Virus record (IMG/VR): IMGVR_UViG_3300005613_002292
Span: 1 to 26,445 of that record
DNA: 26,445 nucleotides
Direction: 5' to 3' (one strand)
Source of the DNA: a virus
The first letter of the stretch is position 1, and the number at the start of each line of letters is the position of its first letter. Below, piece by piece: positions 1 through 7,593 of this stretch. The position numbers and the translations under genes were made by a program. The notes beneath the pieces were generated by a model. That model saw only the letters and a list, made by a program, of their open reading frames with translations, searched no databases and was not told where the DNA came from.

Positions 1-86
1 AAGGCTTGCCCCCCGTTCTTTACTTTCTTGGTGCTGTCCGCCAGCACGCCCGCATTGAAGTCATCTATTGTTACTATGGGCTTCAT
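1..86 (-). CDS. Partial virion-region protein, 3' end outside window
   Basis: Only the first 28 codons are present; the gene runs off the left edge. It opens with ATG at 86-84, which forms an ATGA overlap with the stop of the preceding 115-aa gene, so the two are probably translationally coupled. The visible N-terminus begins MKPIVTIDDFNAGVLADS. Phrases like DDFNAGVLADS resemble the start of some phage virion proteins I have seen, but this is only an impression. Its place next to fibre-type genes suggests a tail or virion role. No domain can be assigned from so short a piece. Confidence 0.6.
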   Translation of the reverse strand, partial: MKPIVTIDDFNAGVLADSTKKVKNGGQA

Positions 87-430
87 TGTTTTCTCGGTTT
101 TAATTTATAAGCATCTGGGTCTTTAAAATCTTTTTCAATCCAAGTATTTAGTTTGTCAATAACGTCTTTTTTGGTTTTTACCTCTGCGAATATGACCCTG
201 CTCTGTCCGTTTTCTATGATACATCGCTTGTCGTTCTCGCAATCCTTTTTGATTTCCTGAATCTTGGCGTTGTATGCCTCAATCGTAGCCCTGTATTCCT
301 CATAAGTCATATACTTTACAGGGCTAATACTTAAAAAGTAAGCAACAATGGCTGCTACTATTGCGGCAGGTATCCCCAACTTCTTAAGTCCTTCATGCAA
401 GTTGTCTGAATTGATTTGTATTGTTGGCAT
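83..430 (-). CDS. Small membrane-anchored protein, function unknown
   Basis: This is a 115-aa protein with one predicted membrane helix near residues 19-35 (Ile/Val/Ala-rich), preceded by Lys16-Lys17. A charged, probably helical soluble part follows (about 40-115), with two cysteines at about 64 and 70. No signal-peptidase site is evident, so it may stay anchored with its C-terminal part outside or inside the membrane. It starts at ATG 430 without a clear Shine-Dalgarno sequence and ends in an ATGA overlap with the next gene. Position after the fibre-like gene would fit a holin, spanin-like or tail accessory protein, but the sequence does not decide between these. I do not recognise a family. 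Confidence 0.75.
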   Translation of the reverse strand: MPTIQINSDNLHEGLKKLGIPAAIVAAIVAYFLSISPVKYMTYEEYRATIEAYNAKIQEIKKDCENDKRCIIENGQSRVIFAEVKTKKDVIDKLNTWIEKDFKDPDAYKLKPRKQ

Positions 431-448
431 AATTTATATACTGGTCAA

Positions 449-2305
449 TTAGATATCGCCCGACTCAATACCAAGGTGGGTAGTATTATAATTAAAACTT
501 CCCCCGCCCTGAAGAATAATTACATCATCAATCTCACTCGTATCTGTTTCCAAATTCAAAATAAAGCTCATTAAATCTCCTGCCTCTACAACATTATCTG
601 TCTCATCGTAGTTAATCGTGAATAGTACTTCATACACCTTAAATTGCGTCCCATCGGTAGTAGTTGCGACTTCCTGTGTTTGGGTTTTGGTTGCCGTATC
701 GCCAGTTCCGTTGTAATAACAGACCAACTTCAAATCTACGGTGTCGTTTGCGTTACCGCCAGCGTTAAGGGCAAAATATATCTTGGCAGTCAAATCAGAA
801 ACTCCGTCCCAATCGTCGTGGACATCTACGCCAAACTCTAATGTTTCGCCAACAGCATTTAATTGCCATCCGCCCACCGTGTTAGCTCCCGCATCGGTCC
901 AAGTTGCCCCAGAACTCCCAGGGTCAAAAGAGCTAATTGGCAAGTGGTAATACCTTCTATAGCTTGCAGATGAGTGCCTAACCCAATCAGCTGCCAAAAT
1001 CTCGTCTCCGCTTGCCGTTAAGGTTATGTCCCCATTAGTATCTACTGCAAAAATTGCATTGTCTGTGCCATCAAAAGATAGTTTCAGTTGATTGCCATCA
1101 TTTAAGATTTCTAACGGAGTATCAGGCCCCGTCGTCCCGATGCCGACGTTGCCGCCGTCTTTGACTACAAACACCTGTGTCGTAGAGTCTTTGAGTTGAA
1201 GAATATCACCTGTGCCATCTTGCCTAATCATAGCAGCTATACCTGTTGACCCCGCATTGTCATGATGCACATTCAAAAGAGTATAGGAAGAGCTTGTACT
1301 TCTATAAACATTAAGCAGTGCCCCCGGAGTCACTGTACCAACTCCGACCTGGCCCGTAGAACCCTCTATAAATAGGGGAGTTTTAGTTACGCCCCCATCG
1401 TTTACTTGAAAATAAATATCCTTGTCTTGAGTCGCTTGTTTGAAATAAACGTCATCGGAAGAAAGACTGATTTGAAGATCGCTTCCCGCTCCAATATGCA
1501 CTCCTGTATCATCCCTAACATCCAACTTCGCCCCCGGCCCCGTTGTCCCGATGCCGACGTTGCCGTCTTTATTGATTGTCATCCTGATAGGAATATCATC
1601 ACCAATACCTGCTGTATTCTTAGTAGCAAAATGAAGACTGCCCTGTGACTGAGAATCAGTTCTTTCAAAAATCATAGCCGCACCAACATTTGTCATTTCT
1701 GAAGTTTGAGCAAAACCTAACCCAACAGCTAAATTGTTTGTGTTAGCTATGTTGTGTATAACAAACCCCAATTCAGATATGTCAACATCAGTCCCACTTA
1801 TAGCATTTCCGCTTTCTATCATATGAAGTTCATGAGTTTGCCCTGTTGTGCCAATGCCAATTTGACCAGTCGCATTAACATCAATTGCCTTCGGATCACC
1901 ATCAGAAGCCCAAAGCTCGGAATGTTTATGTCCTGGATCAATGGAAGAAGAAGATGTTACAAGATCATCTACATATTTTTTAATCGATTGTTGTGTAGAA
2001 ATTTTAGTAGCTGAATCAGAAACCATGTTATCCTCATCTAATACAGCCGTACCACTCACGTCAGTATTTAATACTGCACTTGTAAGCGTTGGGCTTGTAA
2101 AAGAAGGACTTGAACCAGAAGTTACATCCTGATCGATATATGAATGATCTGAACCATCAGAACCAGCATGAGTAGTGTTTAAATCTATGGCTGTTCGGTT
2201 TTCCTGCAAAGCACTTTCTACTTCAGTTGCAGTAATTTTAGAACCTGCATCTGTAATTTTTATTTCTTCAGCTTTATCTATTGGTGCGTGTGTTATTTTA
2301 CTCAA
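449..2305 (-). CDS. Tail fibre / receptor-binding-like protein with GNVGIGTT repeats
   Basis: This 618-aa protein has the composition of a phage fibre: rich in Gly, Ser, Thr, Asp and Asn and almost free of Cys. A motif of the form G(N/Q)(V/I)G(I/V)GT recurs at about residues 148, 248, 318 and 385, each followed by a short beta-rich block (such as GPGAKLDV). This pattern is common in long phage fibres and fibre-like surface proteins. The N-terminal STQQSIKKYVDD (103-114) is also typical of fibre proteins. The C-terminal 170 residues look like a beta-sandwich that could be the receptor- or glycan-binding head. No intramolecular chaperone domain is seen. The start is TTG at 2305 overlapping the previous stop as TTGA, with no strong ribosome site, so coupling is inferred. 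Confidence 0.8.
   Translation of the reverse strand: MSKITHAPIDKAEEIKITDAGSKITATEVESALQENRTAIDLNTTHAGSDGSDHSYIDQDVTSGSSPSFTSPTLTSAVLNTDVSGTAVLDEDNMVSDSATKISTQQSIKKYVDDLVTSSSSIDPGHKHSELWASDGDPKAIDVNATGQIGIGTTGQTHELHMIESGNAISGTDVDISELGFVIHNIANTNNLAVGLGFAQTSEMTNVGAAMIFERTDSQSQGSLHFATKNTAGIGDDIPIRMTINKDGNVGIGTTGPGAKLDVRDDTGVHIGAGSDLQISLSSDDVYFKQATQDKDIYFQVNDGGVTKTPLFIEGSTGQVGVGTVTPGALLNVYRSTSSSYTLLNVHHDNAGSTGIAAMIRQDGTGDILQLKDSTTQVFVVKDGGNVGIGTTGPDTPLEILNDGNQLKLSFDGTDNAIFAVDTNGDITLTASGDEILAADWVRHSSASYRRYYHLPISSFDPGSSGATWTDAGANTVGGWQLNAVGETLEFGVDVHDDWDGVSDLTAKIYFALNAGGNANDTVDLKLVCYYNGTGDTATKTQTQEVATTTDGTQFKVYEVLFTINYDETDNVVEAGDLMSFILNLETDTSEIDDVIILQGGGSFNYNTTHLGIESGDI
1125..1154 (-). repeat. Fibre-gene direct repeat, copy A
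   Basis: A 30-base segment matches 1536-1565 with one mismatch and codes for the GNVGIGTTGP motif of the fibre-like protein. The near identity at DNA level, stronger than the other two motif copies, suggests a recent internal duplication or gene conversion. Confidence 0.8.
1536..1565 (-). repeat. Fibre-gene direct repeat, copy B
   Basis: Second copy of the 30-base segment at 1125-1154, in the same reading frame of the fibre-like gene. Recombination between the two would delete about 137 codons without a frameshift. Confidence 0.8.
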
Positions 2306-2928
2306 TCTAATTCGGCTAAGAATCTGACTGGTTGTCCTGTAGCATCAGCGATTCCCCAAACCGCCCCATCATATTTATCTAAAGTAACAGAATCATTTAA
2401 TCTTAATCTAATTCCATTATTCAAAGTTACACTATTATCTGTCCCTACACAGACAGTTGAATTAGAAATATTTTGTACTAATAAACTTCTTCTAGTTGTA
2501 TCTGAAGCAATAATCTGTGTAGCTGTGTTTATAACAGTAACATTGCTAAAAGTAGCATTTGAACCAAGATTAGGTTTAGATAACACAACAGTTGCTAATC
2601 CTATAAAGGCTTTTGAGTTTGAAATTGTTACATTACCTTTTAATGAAGAAACAGCAACAGGAGGAATACTGCCAATGTCAACCGTAGCCAAACCAACATA
2701 ATTAGCGCCAGTATTTAAATCCGCTGTTACTGAATCGCTTGCAGATGTTAAATCTCTAATATCAAAATTTACTGCTTGCACAGTTACATTTCCTTTAATA
2801 GCAATTTGCTCTCCTGAAACAAAATCGGCCATTACATAAATAGTGGCCGCTGAAACCAAACTAACCTTTTTAGCATTTATTGATTCTTCATGTTCGTCTC
2901 GCTGTATTTGAGCTGGTTGTTTAGACAT
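2302..2928 (-). CDS. Probable virion structural protein, beta-rich
   Basis: This is a 208-aa protein rich in Ser, Thr, Val and Asn with little charge, typical of beta-structured virion or fibre-base proteins. The C-terminal part, from about residue 135 (TQIIASDTTRRSLLVQNIS...), reads like the small beta-sandwich module found in many phage structural proteins, where a line such as RRSLLVQN is followed by a short VGTD strand. I base this on memory of similar proteins and not on an alignment. It overlaps the preceding gene by 8 bp and the fibre-like gene by 4 bp, so it is probably made together with the fibre. A baseplate, fibre-connector or head-decoration role is possible. Confidence 0.7.
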   Translation of the reverse strand: MSKQPAQIQRDEHEESINAKKVSLVSAATIYVMADFVSGEQIAIKGNVTVQAVNFDIRDLTSASDSVTADLNTGANYVGLATVDIGSIPPVAVSSLKGNVTISNSKAFIGLATVVLSKPNLGSNATFSNVTVINTATQIIASDTTRRSLLVQNISNSTVCVGTDNSVTLNNGIRLRLNDSVTLDKYDGAVWGIADATGQPVRFLAELD

Positions 2929-3397
2929 ATTTTTTACCTACATTACTTAATGCTTCTTTAATTTCTTGACGGAATTTAGCAGACATTTTTTTACGAAGTT
3001 GTTTTTTTGCTTCAGTCTTTATAGCTCTCTCCCTTCTTTTTTGCTCTCTTATACTTCTTTTTCGTTCTTTCTCTTCCTTTGCTTTTAGGCGATCACCATC
3101 ATTTGACAATCTCATGTTTTGGTAAAGATAATCAACTAATGTTTTACCTCTAAAAGACACTCCAGAATCTTTAATTACTTTGGCAAGATAACCGATAACT
3201 CCAGAAGTATCTTTTGATTTAGACCTTTTACCAGTCCAATCATAAATAAAAGACATTTTTCTAACTGTTTCGGAGTCGCCTCTTTCGTGTTTGTCCACTC
3301 CTACATAATCTGATAAACGGTGATATGTTGGATTGTACTTAGAATTAATTTCTAATGAAACTTCTTTTGGTGTTTCTTCCTGATTTGCTGATTCCAT
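2921..3397 (-). CDS. Basic, coiled-coil protein of unknown function
   Basis: This 158-aa protein has a C-terminal half (about 95-150) that is extremely rich in Lys, Arg and Glu and probably forms a long charged helix or coiled coil. The N-terminal half contains aromatic and charged residues but no motif I recognise. The ATG at 3397 directly follows the T-run of an intrinsic terminator and has no Shine-Dalgarno sequence, so its expression depends on read-through of that terminator or on another start. No better start with a ribosome site is visible before Met48. The position between the glycan island and the fibre genes suggests a virion assembly or nucleic-acid-binding role, but this is a guess. 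Confidence 0.65.
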   Translation of the reverse strand: MESANQEETPKEVSLEINSKYNPTYHRLSDYVGVDKHERGDSETVRKMSFIYDWTGKRSKSKDTSGVIGYLAKVIKDSGVSFRGKTLVDYLYQNMRLSNDGDRLKAKEEKERKRSIREQKRRERAIKTEAKKQLRKKMSAKFRQEIKEALSNVGKKYV

Positions 3398-3426
3398 AAA
3401 AAAACCGCCATATTTTCTTATGGCGG
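3398..3426 (-). terminator. Intrinsic terminator at the end of the glycan island
   Basis: Read on the minus strand, CCGCCATA and TATGGCGG form a perfect 8-bp stem with a 6-base loop (stem bases 3426-3419 and 3412-3405), followed at once by seven T (3404-3398). It lies 12 bases after the stop of the last glycosyltransferase gene. The T-run ends exactly at the start codon of the next gene. Confidence 0.85.
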
Positions 3427-3438
3427 ACTCTAATCTTA

Positions 3439-4173
3439 CTAGATTTTGCGTCTTTTGAGATATCTTAACACTGGATATGTTCCTTTGTCAAGTAACTCCT
3501 TTTTTCTTTCTTGATACTTACCATGTATCCCATTATTCTTTTCCCAGTCTTTTAATCTTGGATGTTCTAATGAAAAACTTTCATTTCCTTGGTCAAGAAA
3601 AAACTTATATCCTAAAGCATTAAGTCTTTCATTTACACCATAACCATCCATACCTACGAAAACTTGATCTGCTCCTTCATCAAATCCACCAACTTCATAC
3701 AATGCTTTTTTACTACAAGCACACAAATTCCACTCAATATCATTAAAATAAACTTCATAAAAAGCACCTAAGTCTGTTCGTTTCCTTGGGTCTTGCCAAG
3801 TGATAGCACTCCAACTTCCATCCTTGTATTTATGTCCAACTGCACCGATTAGACTTTTTTTATTATTCTGATAACAATACCAAAACTTTTCTAAGCAATG
3901 CGGTGTAGCAAAAGTGTAATCCTGCCAACTAACAATTAATTCTCCCCTAGTTTGTTTAATAAGTTTATTGTAAATGCGATTAAGAGACCAAAAGCCACCT
4001 TTAAAATCGTCTTTAACCCACTTGATAGATGAACCATTGTATTGTAACTCTTTAGGATTAAATTTTGAACCAATTAACCATTCAAAGTCATTAAAAGTTT
4101 GCCTGTGAAGCGCCTTTAGAACGATTCTAAGACCTTTTCTCCTTATGCTTGGTGTAATGATGCTAATTTTCAT
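3439..4173 (-). CDS. GT2-like (GT-A fold) glycosyltransferase
   Basis: This 244-aa protein starts MKISIITPSIRRKG, the usual first strand of GT-A glycosyltransferases of family 2, with the donor-binding acidic motif probably at SWQD (82-85). A later GGFDEG block (about 164-169) and an acidic DGYG fit the acceptor side. There are no membrane helices, so it should act in the cytosol with a nucleotide sugar as donor; donor and acceptor are unknown. I chose ATG at 4173, not the in-frame TTG at 4185, because GGAG lies 6 bases ahead of it and it makes an ATGA overlap with the previous stop. It is the last gene of the glycan island before an intrinsic terminator. Confidence 0.8.
   Translation of the reverse strand: MKISIITPSIRRKGLRIVLKALHRQTFNDFEWLIGSKFNPKELQYNGSSIKWVKDDFKGGFWSLNRIYNKLIKQTRGELIVSWQDYTFATPHCLEKFWYCYQNNKKSLIGAVGHKYKDGSWSAITWQDPRKRTDLGAFYEVYFNDIEWNLCACSKKALYEVGGFDEGADQVFVGMDGYGVNERLNALGYKFFLDQGNESFSLEHPRLKDWEKNNGIHGKYQERKKELLDKGTYPVLRYLKRRKI
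3462..3491 (-). promoter_or_regulatory. Candidate sigma-70 promoter before the terminator
   Basis: On the minus strand TTGACA (3491-3486) is followed after 18 bases by TAAGAT (3467-3462). The -35 box is perfect and the -10 box matches 4 of 6. It lies inside the 3' end of a glycosyltransferase gene, about 50 bases ahead of the terminator at 3398-3426, so a transcript from here would begin with a short leader holding that terminator, as in an attenuator. AT-rich coding DNA gives such matches by chance, hence low confidence. Confidence 0.3.
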
Positions 4174-4724
4174 TTTAATCTCCAAATAAGGTATTCATCT
4201 TTTTTAATAATAGAACCACATTGCCTACAATAATAAAACTCTCCACCTGGCATACCGTCTGGATATTCAATTAATGGTCCAAGAGTAGTATTCTTTCTCT
4301 TAAAATCAAGTCTCCTTCCACAAATTAAACAAAAATGTTCATGTTCAAGACCAAACTTTTTATAAGGAAAATAAAACTCTCCTTTACCTAGTTTTTGATA
4401 ATACTCGTCCTTTATTATTTTACCAGTGCCTTTGCCAACCGGTTTTAAAACTGGCACAGTTTTTTGTTTAATAAACTTATATGCTGTCAATCTATGCCAG
4501 CCATCTTTTATATAACCCTCTTCATCCACAATAAGTGGCGGTAAAACAACATCATTTAAAAGCAATTCAATATAAACATTGAGTTTTCTATCAGTAATAG
4601 TTTTGCCAATTTTTTTACCCATAGAAATATCAACCTTTTTAGTAGGCCATTCAACAATCTCCCAATTCTTATTCTGACCATCGCACACTTTTATTATTTT
4701 TGCTAAGTTTGGATAGTATTCCAT
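4170..4724 (-). CDS. ParB/sulfiredoxin-fold protein with C-terminal zinc ribbon
   Basis: This is a 184-aa protein with two parts. Residues about 20-100 carry IKDGWHRLTAYKFI (72-85), the DGxHR signature of the ParB/sulfiredoxin superfamily, whose members include DNA-binding partition proteins, nucleases and free-serine kinases. Residues about 132-175 hold two CxxC pairs (CLICG and CRQCG) that should bind zinc. The combination suggests binding of DNA, RNA or a nucleotide ligand, but the exact activity cannot be read from sequence. It sits inside a run of glycosyltransferases and overlaps its neighbours by 22 and 4 bp. A role as a small kinase or transferase supplying the glycan pathway is as possible as a regulatory role. 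Confidence 0.7.
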   Translation of the reverse strand: MEYYPNLAKIIKVCDGQNKNWEIVEWPTKKVDISMGKKIGKTITDRKLNVYIELLLNDVVLPPLIVDEEGYIKDGWHRLTAYKFIKQKTVPVLKPVGKGTGKIIKDEYYQKLGKGEFYFPYKKFGLEHEHFCLICGRRLDFKRKNTTLGPLIEYPDGMPGGEFYYCRQCGSIIKKDEYLIWRLK

Positions 4725-5359
4725 TTTAATAGCTTCACCATCCTTTCTCTTAAGTCCCAGTGGTTTTTAGCTTTGTAATAACCCACGCCACCATCAGGCA
4801 AATTAGTAATATATTTATTATCTTCTACAGCGGGAATGACTTTTGATTTATTAATCATACTTAAAATTAAATCTTCTTCTCTACCAAGATTTCCCAACTC
4901 TTTTTCTGCTTCAAACATTTTTAATAAAGCAGTTTTACATGTAAAGATTGTTCCGTTGCCAACCAATAAATCTACTTCTTTAGGTTTATCAATAGTATTA
5001 GCCCAAATGTTTTTAGCCGATCTATATGAATTGTCTTTTGAAAGTATCTTTCCCCTATAACCAAAGCAACAGCCCTTTTCAGCATGATTAGCAAAATTCT
5101 CTAGTGTTTTACTTCTAATAGTCATATCGTCATCTATAAAATAGTAGTAATCACTTGGTTTAAGCAAGGCAACCGCATATCTTGCTCTACCTCCATAATT
5201 AAAGTTGCTATTAATAGCCCCTTTGATTCTTACTTTTGGATTGTTGTTAAATACTATGATTTTAGGTTTAATAGAACCCCCTTTTAAATCATCAACAATT
5301 CGTTTTATGTTTTTAACCCGTTCTGGCCAATAATGAAGTATTACTGTAGTAATTTTCAT
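4703..5359 (-). CDS. GT2-like glycosyltransferase
   Basis: This is a 218-aa protein with a GT-A type layout: an N-terminal Rossmann-like half (MKITTVILHYWPERV), then YYFIDDDMT (72-80), whose DDD should bind the metal and nucleotide sugar. VGNGTIFTCK and GREEDLILS further on resemble the acceptor-side and catalytic-base region of family 2 enzymes. It is shorter than most (250-300 aa) and has no membrane segment. ATG at 5359 overlaps the preceding stop as ATGA. Donor and acceptor are unknown. It belongs to the same coupled operon as the other sugar transferases. Confidence 0.75.
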   Translation of the reverse strand: MKITTVILHYWPERVKNIKRIVDDLKGGSIKPKIIVFNNNPKVRIKGAINSNFNYGGRARYAVALLKPSDYYYFIDDDMTIRSKTLENFANHAEKGCCFGYRGKILSKDNSYRSAKNIWANTIDKPKEVDLLVGNGTIFTCKTALLKMFEAEKELGNLGREEDLILSMINKSKVIPAVEDNKYITNLPDGGVGYYKAKNHWDLRERMVKLLKWNTIQT

Positions 5360-6081
5360 TCTATAAATCCCTTTCCGTAATTAGCACTCATCTGATCAGG
5401 ATAAAGTTTATTCCATAAATCTTCTGGATATTTACCCCATTTCTTTTTAAAGTATTCCCTATTTATTTTGTCATACTTCGCTCTCTGTCCATCTGAAATA
5501 CTATCAAGTATTTTGAAAGTATGACTGCCCCAATGTTGATATTGAGCTTTGGTTGTATAAGCAGTTTTCCAACCTGCTTTTCTAAATCTTAACCAAAAAT
5601 CCCAGTCATCATAAGTACCTCTACCATCAAACTTTTCATCATAAAACTGTATTGCTTCTTTTCTTATTAAAAAGAATGAGCTAGTACACCATCTTTCTTT
5701 ACCAGTTATCCACACTTTATCCCCATTGTAAAAAGGCGTATCATAAAAAATCTCGTGAAAGTGAACCGAGCCAACCTTTTTATCCTTAAAGATATCTAAA
5801 GCTACTTTAAATATATTTTTTGGCACTCTAATATCATTGTTGCTAATACAAATAAATGGTGATTTTGCCAATCGCAAACCATTATTAACAGCTCTAGTGT
5901 AACCGTAGTTTTTATTAAGTCTAATATAAGTATCGGCAACCTCACGTAAATAACCAGCTCCATAAGTAGAGGCATTATCAACCAAGATAAGCTCGCTTTT
6001 AGGCAAGCTCTCTATTGATAATTGAGTTAAATTTAATGTTTCAGCAGTTGCAATCCAACAAGGTATTACTGTGCTAACCAT
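5356..6081 (-). CDS. GT2 glycosyltransferase (rhamnosyltransferase-like)
   Basis: This 241-aa protein has clear family 2 features: LILVDNAST (31-39), NYGYTRAVNNGL (58-69), the metal-site equivalent SNND (80-83), and GTYDDWDFWLRFRKAGW near 155-171. These phrases match the WbbL-like branch of GT2, which includes many rhamnosyltransferases, although substrate cannot be deduced. It is soluble, with no membrane helices. ATG at 6081 has AAGGA 5 bases upstream and the gene overlaps the previous one by 8 bp. It probably adds one sugar to a growing glycan together with its neighbours. Confidence 0.85.
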   Translation of the reverse strand: MVSTVIPCWIATAETLNLTQLSIESLPKSELILVDNASTYGAGYLREVADTYIRLNKNYGYTRAVNNGLRLAKSPFICISNNDIRVPKNIFKVALDIFKDKKVGSVHFHEIFYDTPFYNGDKVWITGKERWCTSSFFLIRKEAIQFYDEKFDGRGTYDDWDFWLRFRKAGWKTAYTTKAQYQHWGSHTFKILDSISDGQRAKYDKINREYFKKKWGKYPEDLWNKLYPDQMSANYGKGFIE

Positions 6082-6880
6082 TTATTCCTTTTAACACTGC
6101 TTTTAAGTAACAATCGGCAGTATAATTTTTTAATATAAACTCTCTTGGTGTCAAACCAGACTCCTTATATTCTTTAATATAGCTATAAGTTTTTCTGTTT
6201 CTTACTGGCTCTAAAACTTCGGGTAGTATATTACAACTCATCGCTTCTAAAACCGTTCTTTCTGAACCATGAATCGCAGGAATGATAACTTTTTCAGCCC
6301 TTCTGTAATAATCCCTTATTTTTTCTACTGGGAAATATCCTGTTTCTATATTTACACCAGTTTTTTTACAGGCTTCTAATTCTTCTTTTCCGTCTGGTTG
6401 AACCGTGCCGACACAAGTCAATCTGTTGCCTAAATAGGCAATATTAGACTGTAGTTTCCAATTGCTAAAAGTAGCAGGATAAAAGTATTCAATGTCTTTT
6501 TTAACCTTTTTAGGAGTAAAAAACTCAGCATCGGTTCCAAATGCTTTAATTGCTCTAACACCCAGCCTTCTAACCGCCTCATAGACAGGCGTTGATTCAC
6601 AAAACACCACATCAAAGCCTTTTAAATTATCAGGGTCATCAGGAGTTGTAGTTAAAAACAGTCCTCTTTTAGCATTATAAGTTGATTTCATTCTTGAAAA
6701 ATTGCTGTAGCTACCAGACCAAGCTAAAATCCAATCATATTCCTTTTTAGGTGTTTCAAATAACAACCAATCTACATTATGTATTTTCTCTAGTTTCTCT
6801 ATACAAGCCCTCAACCCATCACGCCATAAAGGCATAATCTCTTTTGCTTTATCCCACTCCCAAATAAGCGCAATATTCAT
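6074..6880 (-). CDS. GT-B fold (GT4-like) glycosyltransferase
   Basis: This 268-aa protein (ATG at 6880, not the GTG at 6895) has a GT-B pattern: an N-terminal domain ending in CESTPVYEAVRRLG, and a C-terminal donor domain with AIHGSERTVLEAMSCNILPEV (about 205-225), the usual glutamate-rich donor loop of GT4-type enzymes. It is short for the family, which normally has 350-400 residues, so the N-terminal domain is reduced. The chosen start makes an ATGA overlap with the previous stop and has AAGGG just upstream. No membrane helix is seen. Its place in the glycan operon supports a sugar-transfer role; the donor is unknown. Confidence 0.75.
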   Translation of the reverse strand: MNIALIWEWDKAKEIMPLWRDGLRACIEKLEKIHNVDWLLFETPKKEYDWILAWSGSYSNFSRMKSTYNAKRGLFLTTTPDDPDNLKGFDVVFCESTPVYEAVRRLGVRAIKAFGTDAEFFTPKKVKKDIEYFYPATFSNWKLQSNIAYLGNRLTCVGTVQPDGKEELEACKKTGVNIETGYFPVEKIRDYYRRAEKVIIPAIHGSERTVLEAMSCNILPEVLEPVRNRKTYSYIKEYKESGLTPREFILKNYTADCYLKAVLKGING

Positions 6881-7593
6881 AATAACCCTTTCCACTTTTC
6901 AGGTATATTTTCCTTTTCATTCATTCCAATTTGAAAATGCGCTTTGTCTTTTTTAAATCTACCTCTATTACAAAATAAATTCCAGTCAACTTTTTGTAAA
7001 TGCACCATAATTAAGTCTGGATCAGCTATTGACTTAAGATATTCTCCTATTCCTAGTTCAACTTTACTAGCTCTTCCCGCGTCTTCTTCTACATAATGAT
7101 AACCTTCTACATAATTAAGCGGTGCTTTAGAAATAGCAGGCTTGAAATAAGAAGGATGCGGCCACCAAATCTTTCTTTGAGATAAAATAGGTTTTTCCCA
7201 GTCTATTCCTCTTTCACCTTTTAATTGTAAAACCTCTCTACCGGTACAATAAACAGTCTCCTTGTCCATTTTAGTAATATAGTCATCTAAACTCTTATAC
7301 TTTTCAGGATTAACAATAATAAACTCATCAGCTTCAGCAAATATTACAACGTCATAGTCTTGTAAAAGTTTTCTTTGATATTGTTTGCCAGTCTCCTTCA
7401 TAAAAGTTTTACCATAATGACTATTATCATCTAAATAAAACTCGGTAAAATTAAAGTTCTTTTTGGCTCTTTCTACACTTCCATCAGTAGATTTATGATT
7501 GATAACAAAAAGATCAAATTGACTATAATGTTTTAACCACAGAGGTAAAAACACACTTTCATTTTTAACAACCGTAAAGACTGCTGTTCTCAT
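6877..7593 (-). CDS. Glycosyltransferase of the Glyco_tranf_2_4/GT92-like type
   Basis: This is a 238-aa protein. The start, FTVVKNESVFLPLWLKHY (6-23), followed by INHKSTDGS and IFAEADEF (84-91), is the pattern of the PF13704-like glycosyltransferases, with EAD as the metal-binding acidic motif. It is a clear paralogue of the gene at 9010-9753: both share WWPH, K-AISK-P, GYHY/GFHY and ADPDLIMVH. I moved the start to ATG 7593, which has GGAG upstream and an ATGA overlap, in place of GTG 7611. There are no membrane helices. Its close pairing with the GT75-like gene suggests linked steps in one glycan. Confidence 0.8.
   Translation of the reverse strand: MRTAVFTVVKNESVFLPLWLKHYSQFDLFVINHKSTDGSVERAKKNFNFTEFYLDDNSHYGKTFMKETGKQYQRKLLQDYDVVIFAEADEFIIVNPEKYKSLDDYITKMDKETVYCTGREVLQLKGERGIDWEKPILSQRKIWWPHPSYFKPAISKAPLNYVEGYHYVEEDAGRASKVELGIGEYLKSIADPDLIMVHLQKVDWNLFCNRGRFKKDKAHFQIGMNEKENIPEKWKGLL

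Noticed and set aside
644-2701. Several open frames on the plus strand across the fibre genes
   Set aside because: They lie antisense to well-supported genes, have no ribosome sites and give peptides with no recognisable pattern.
4480-4500. TTGACA in the ParB-fold gene as a promoter
   Set aside because: No acceptable -10 element occurs 15-19 bases downstream, and it is inside a coupled operon.
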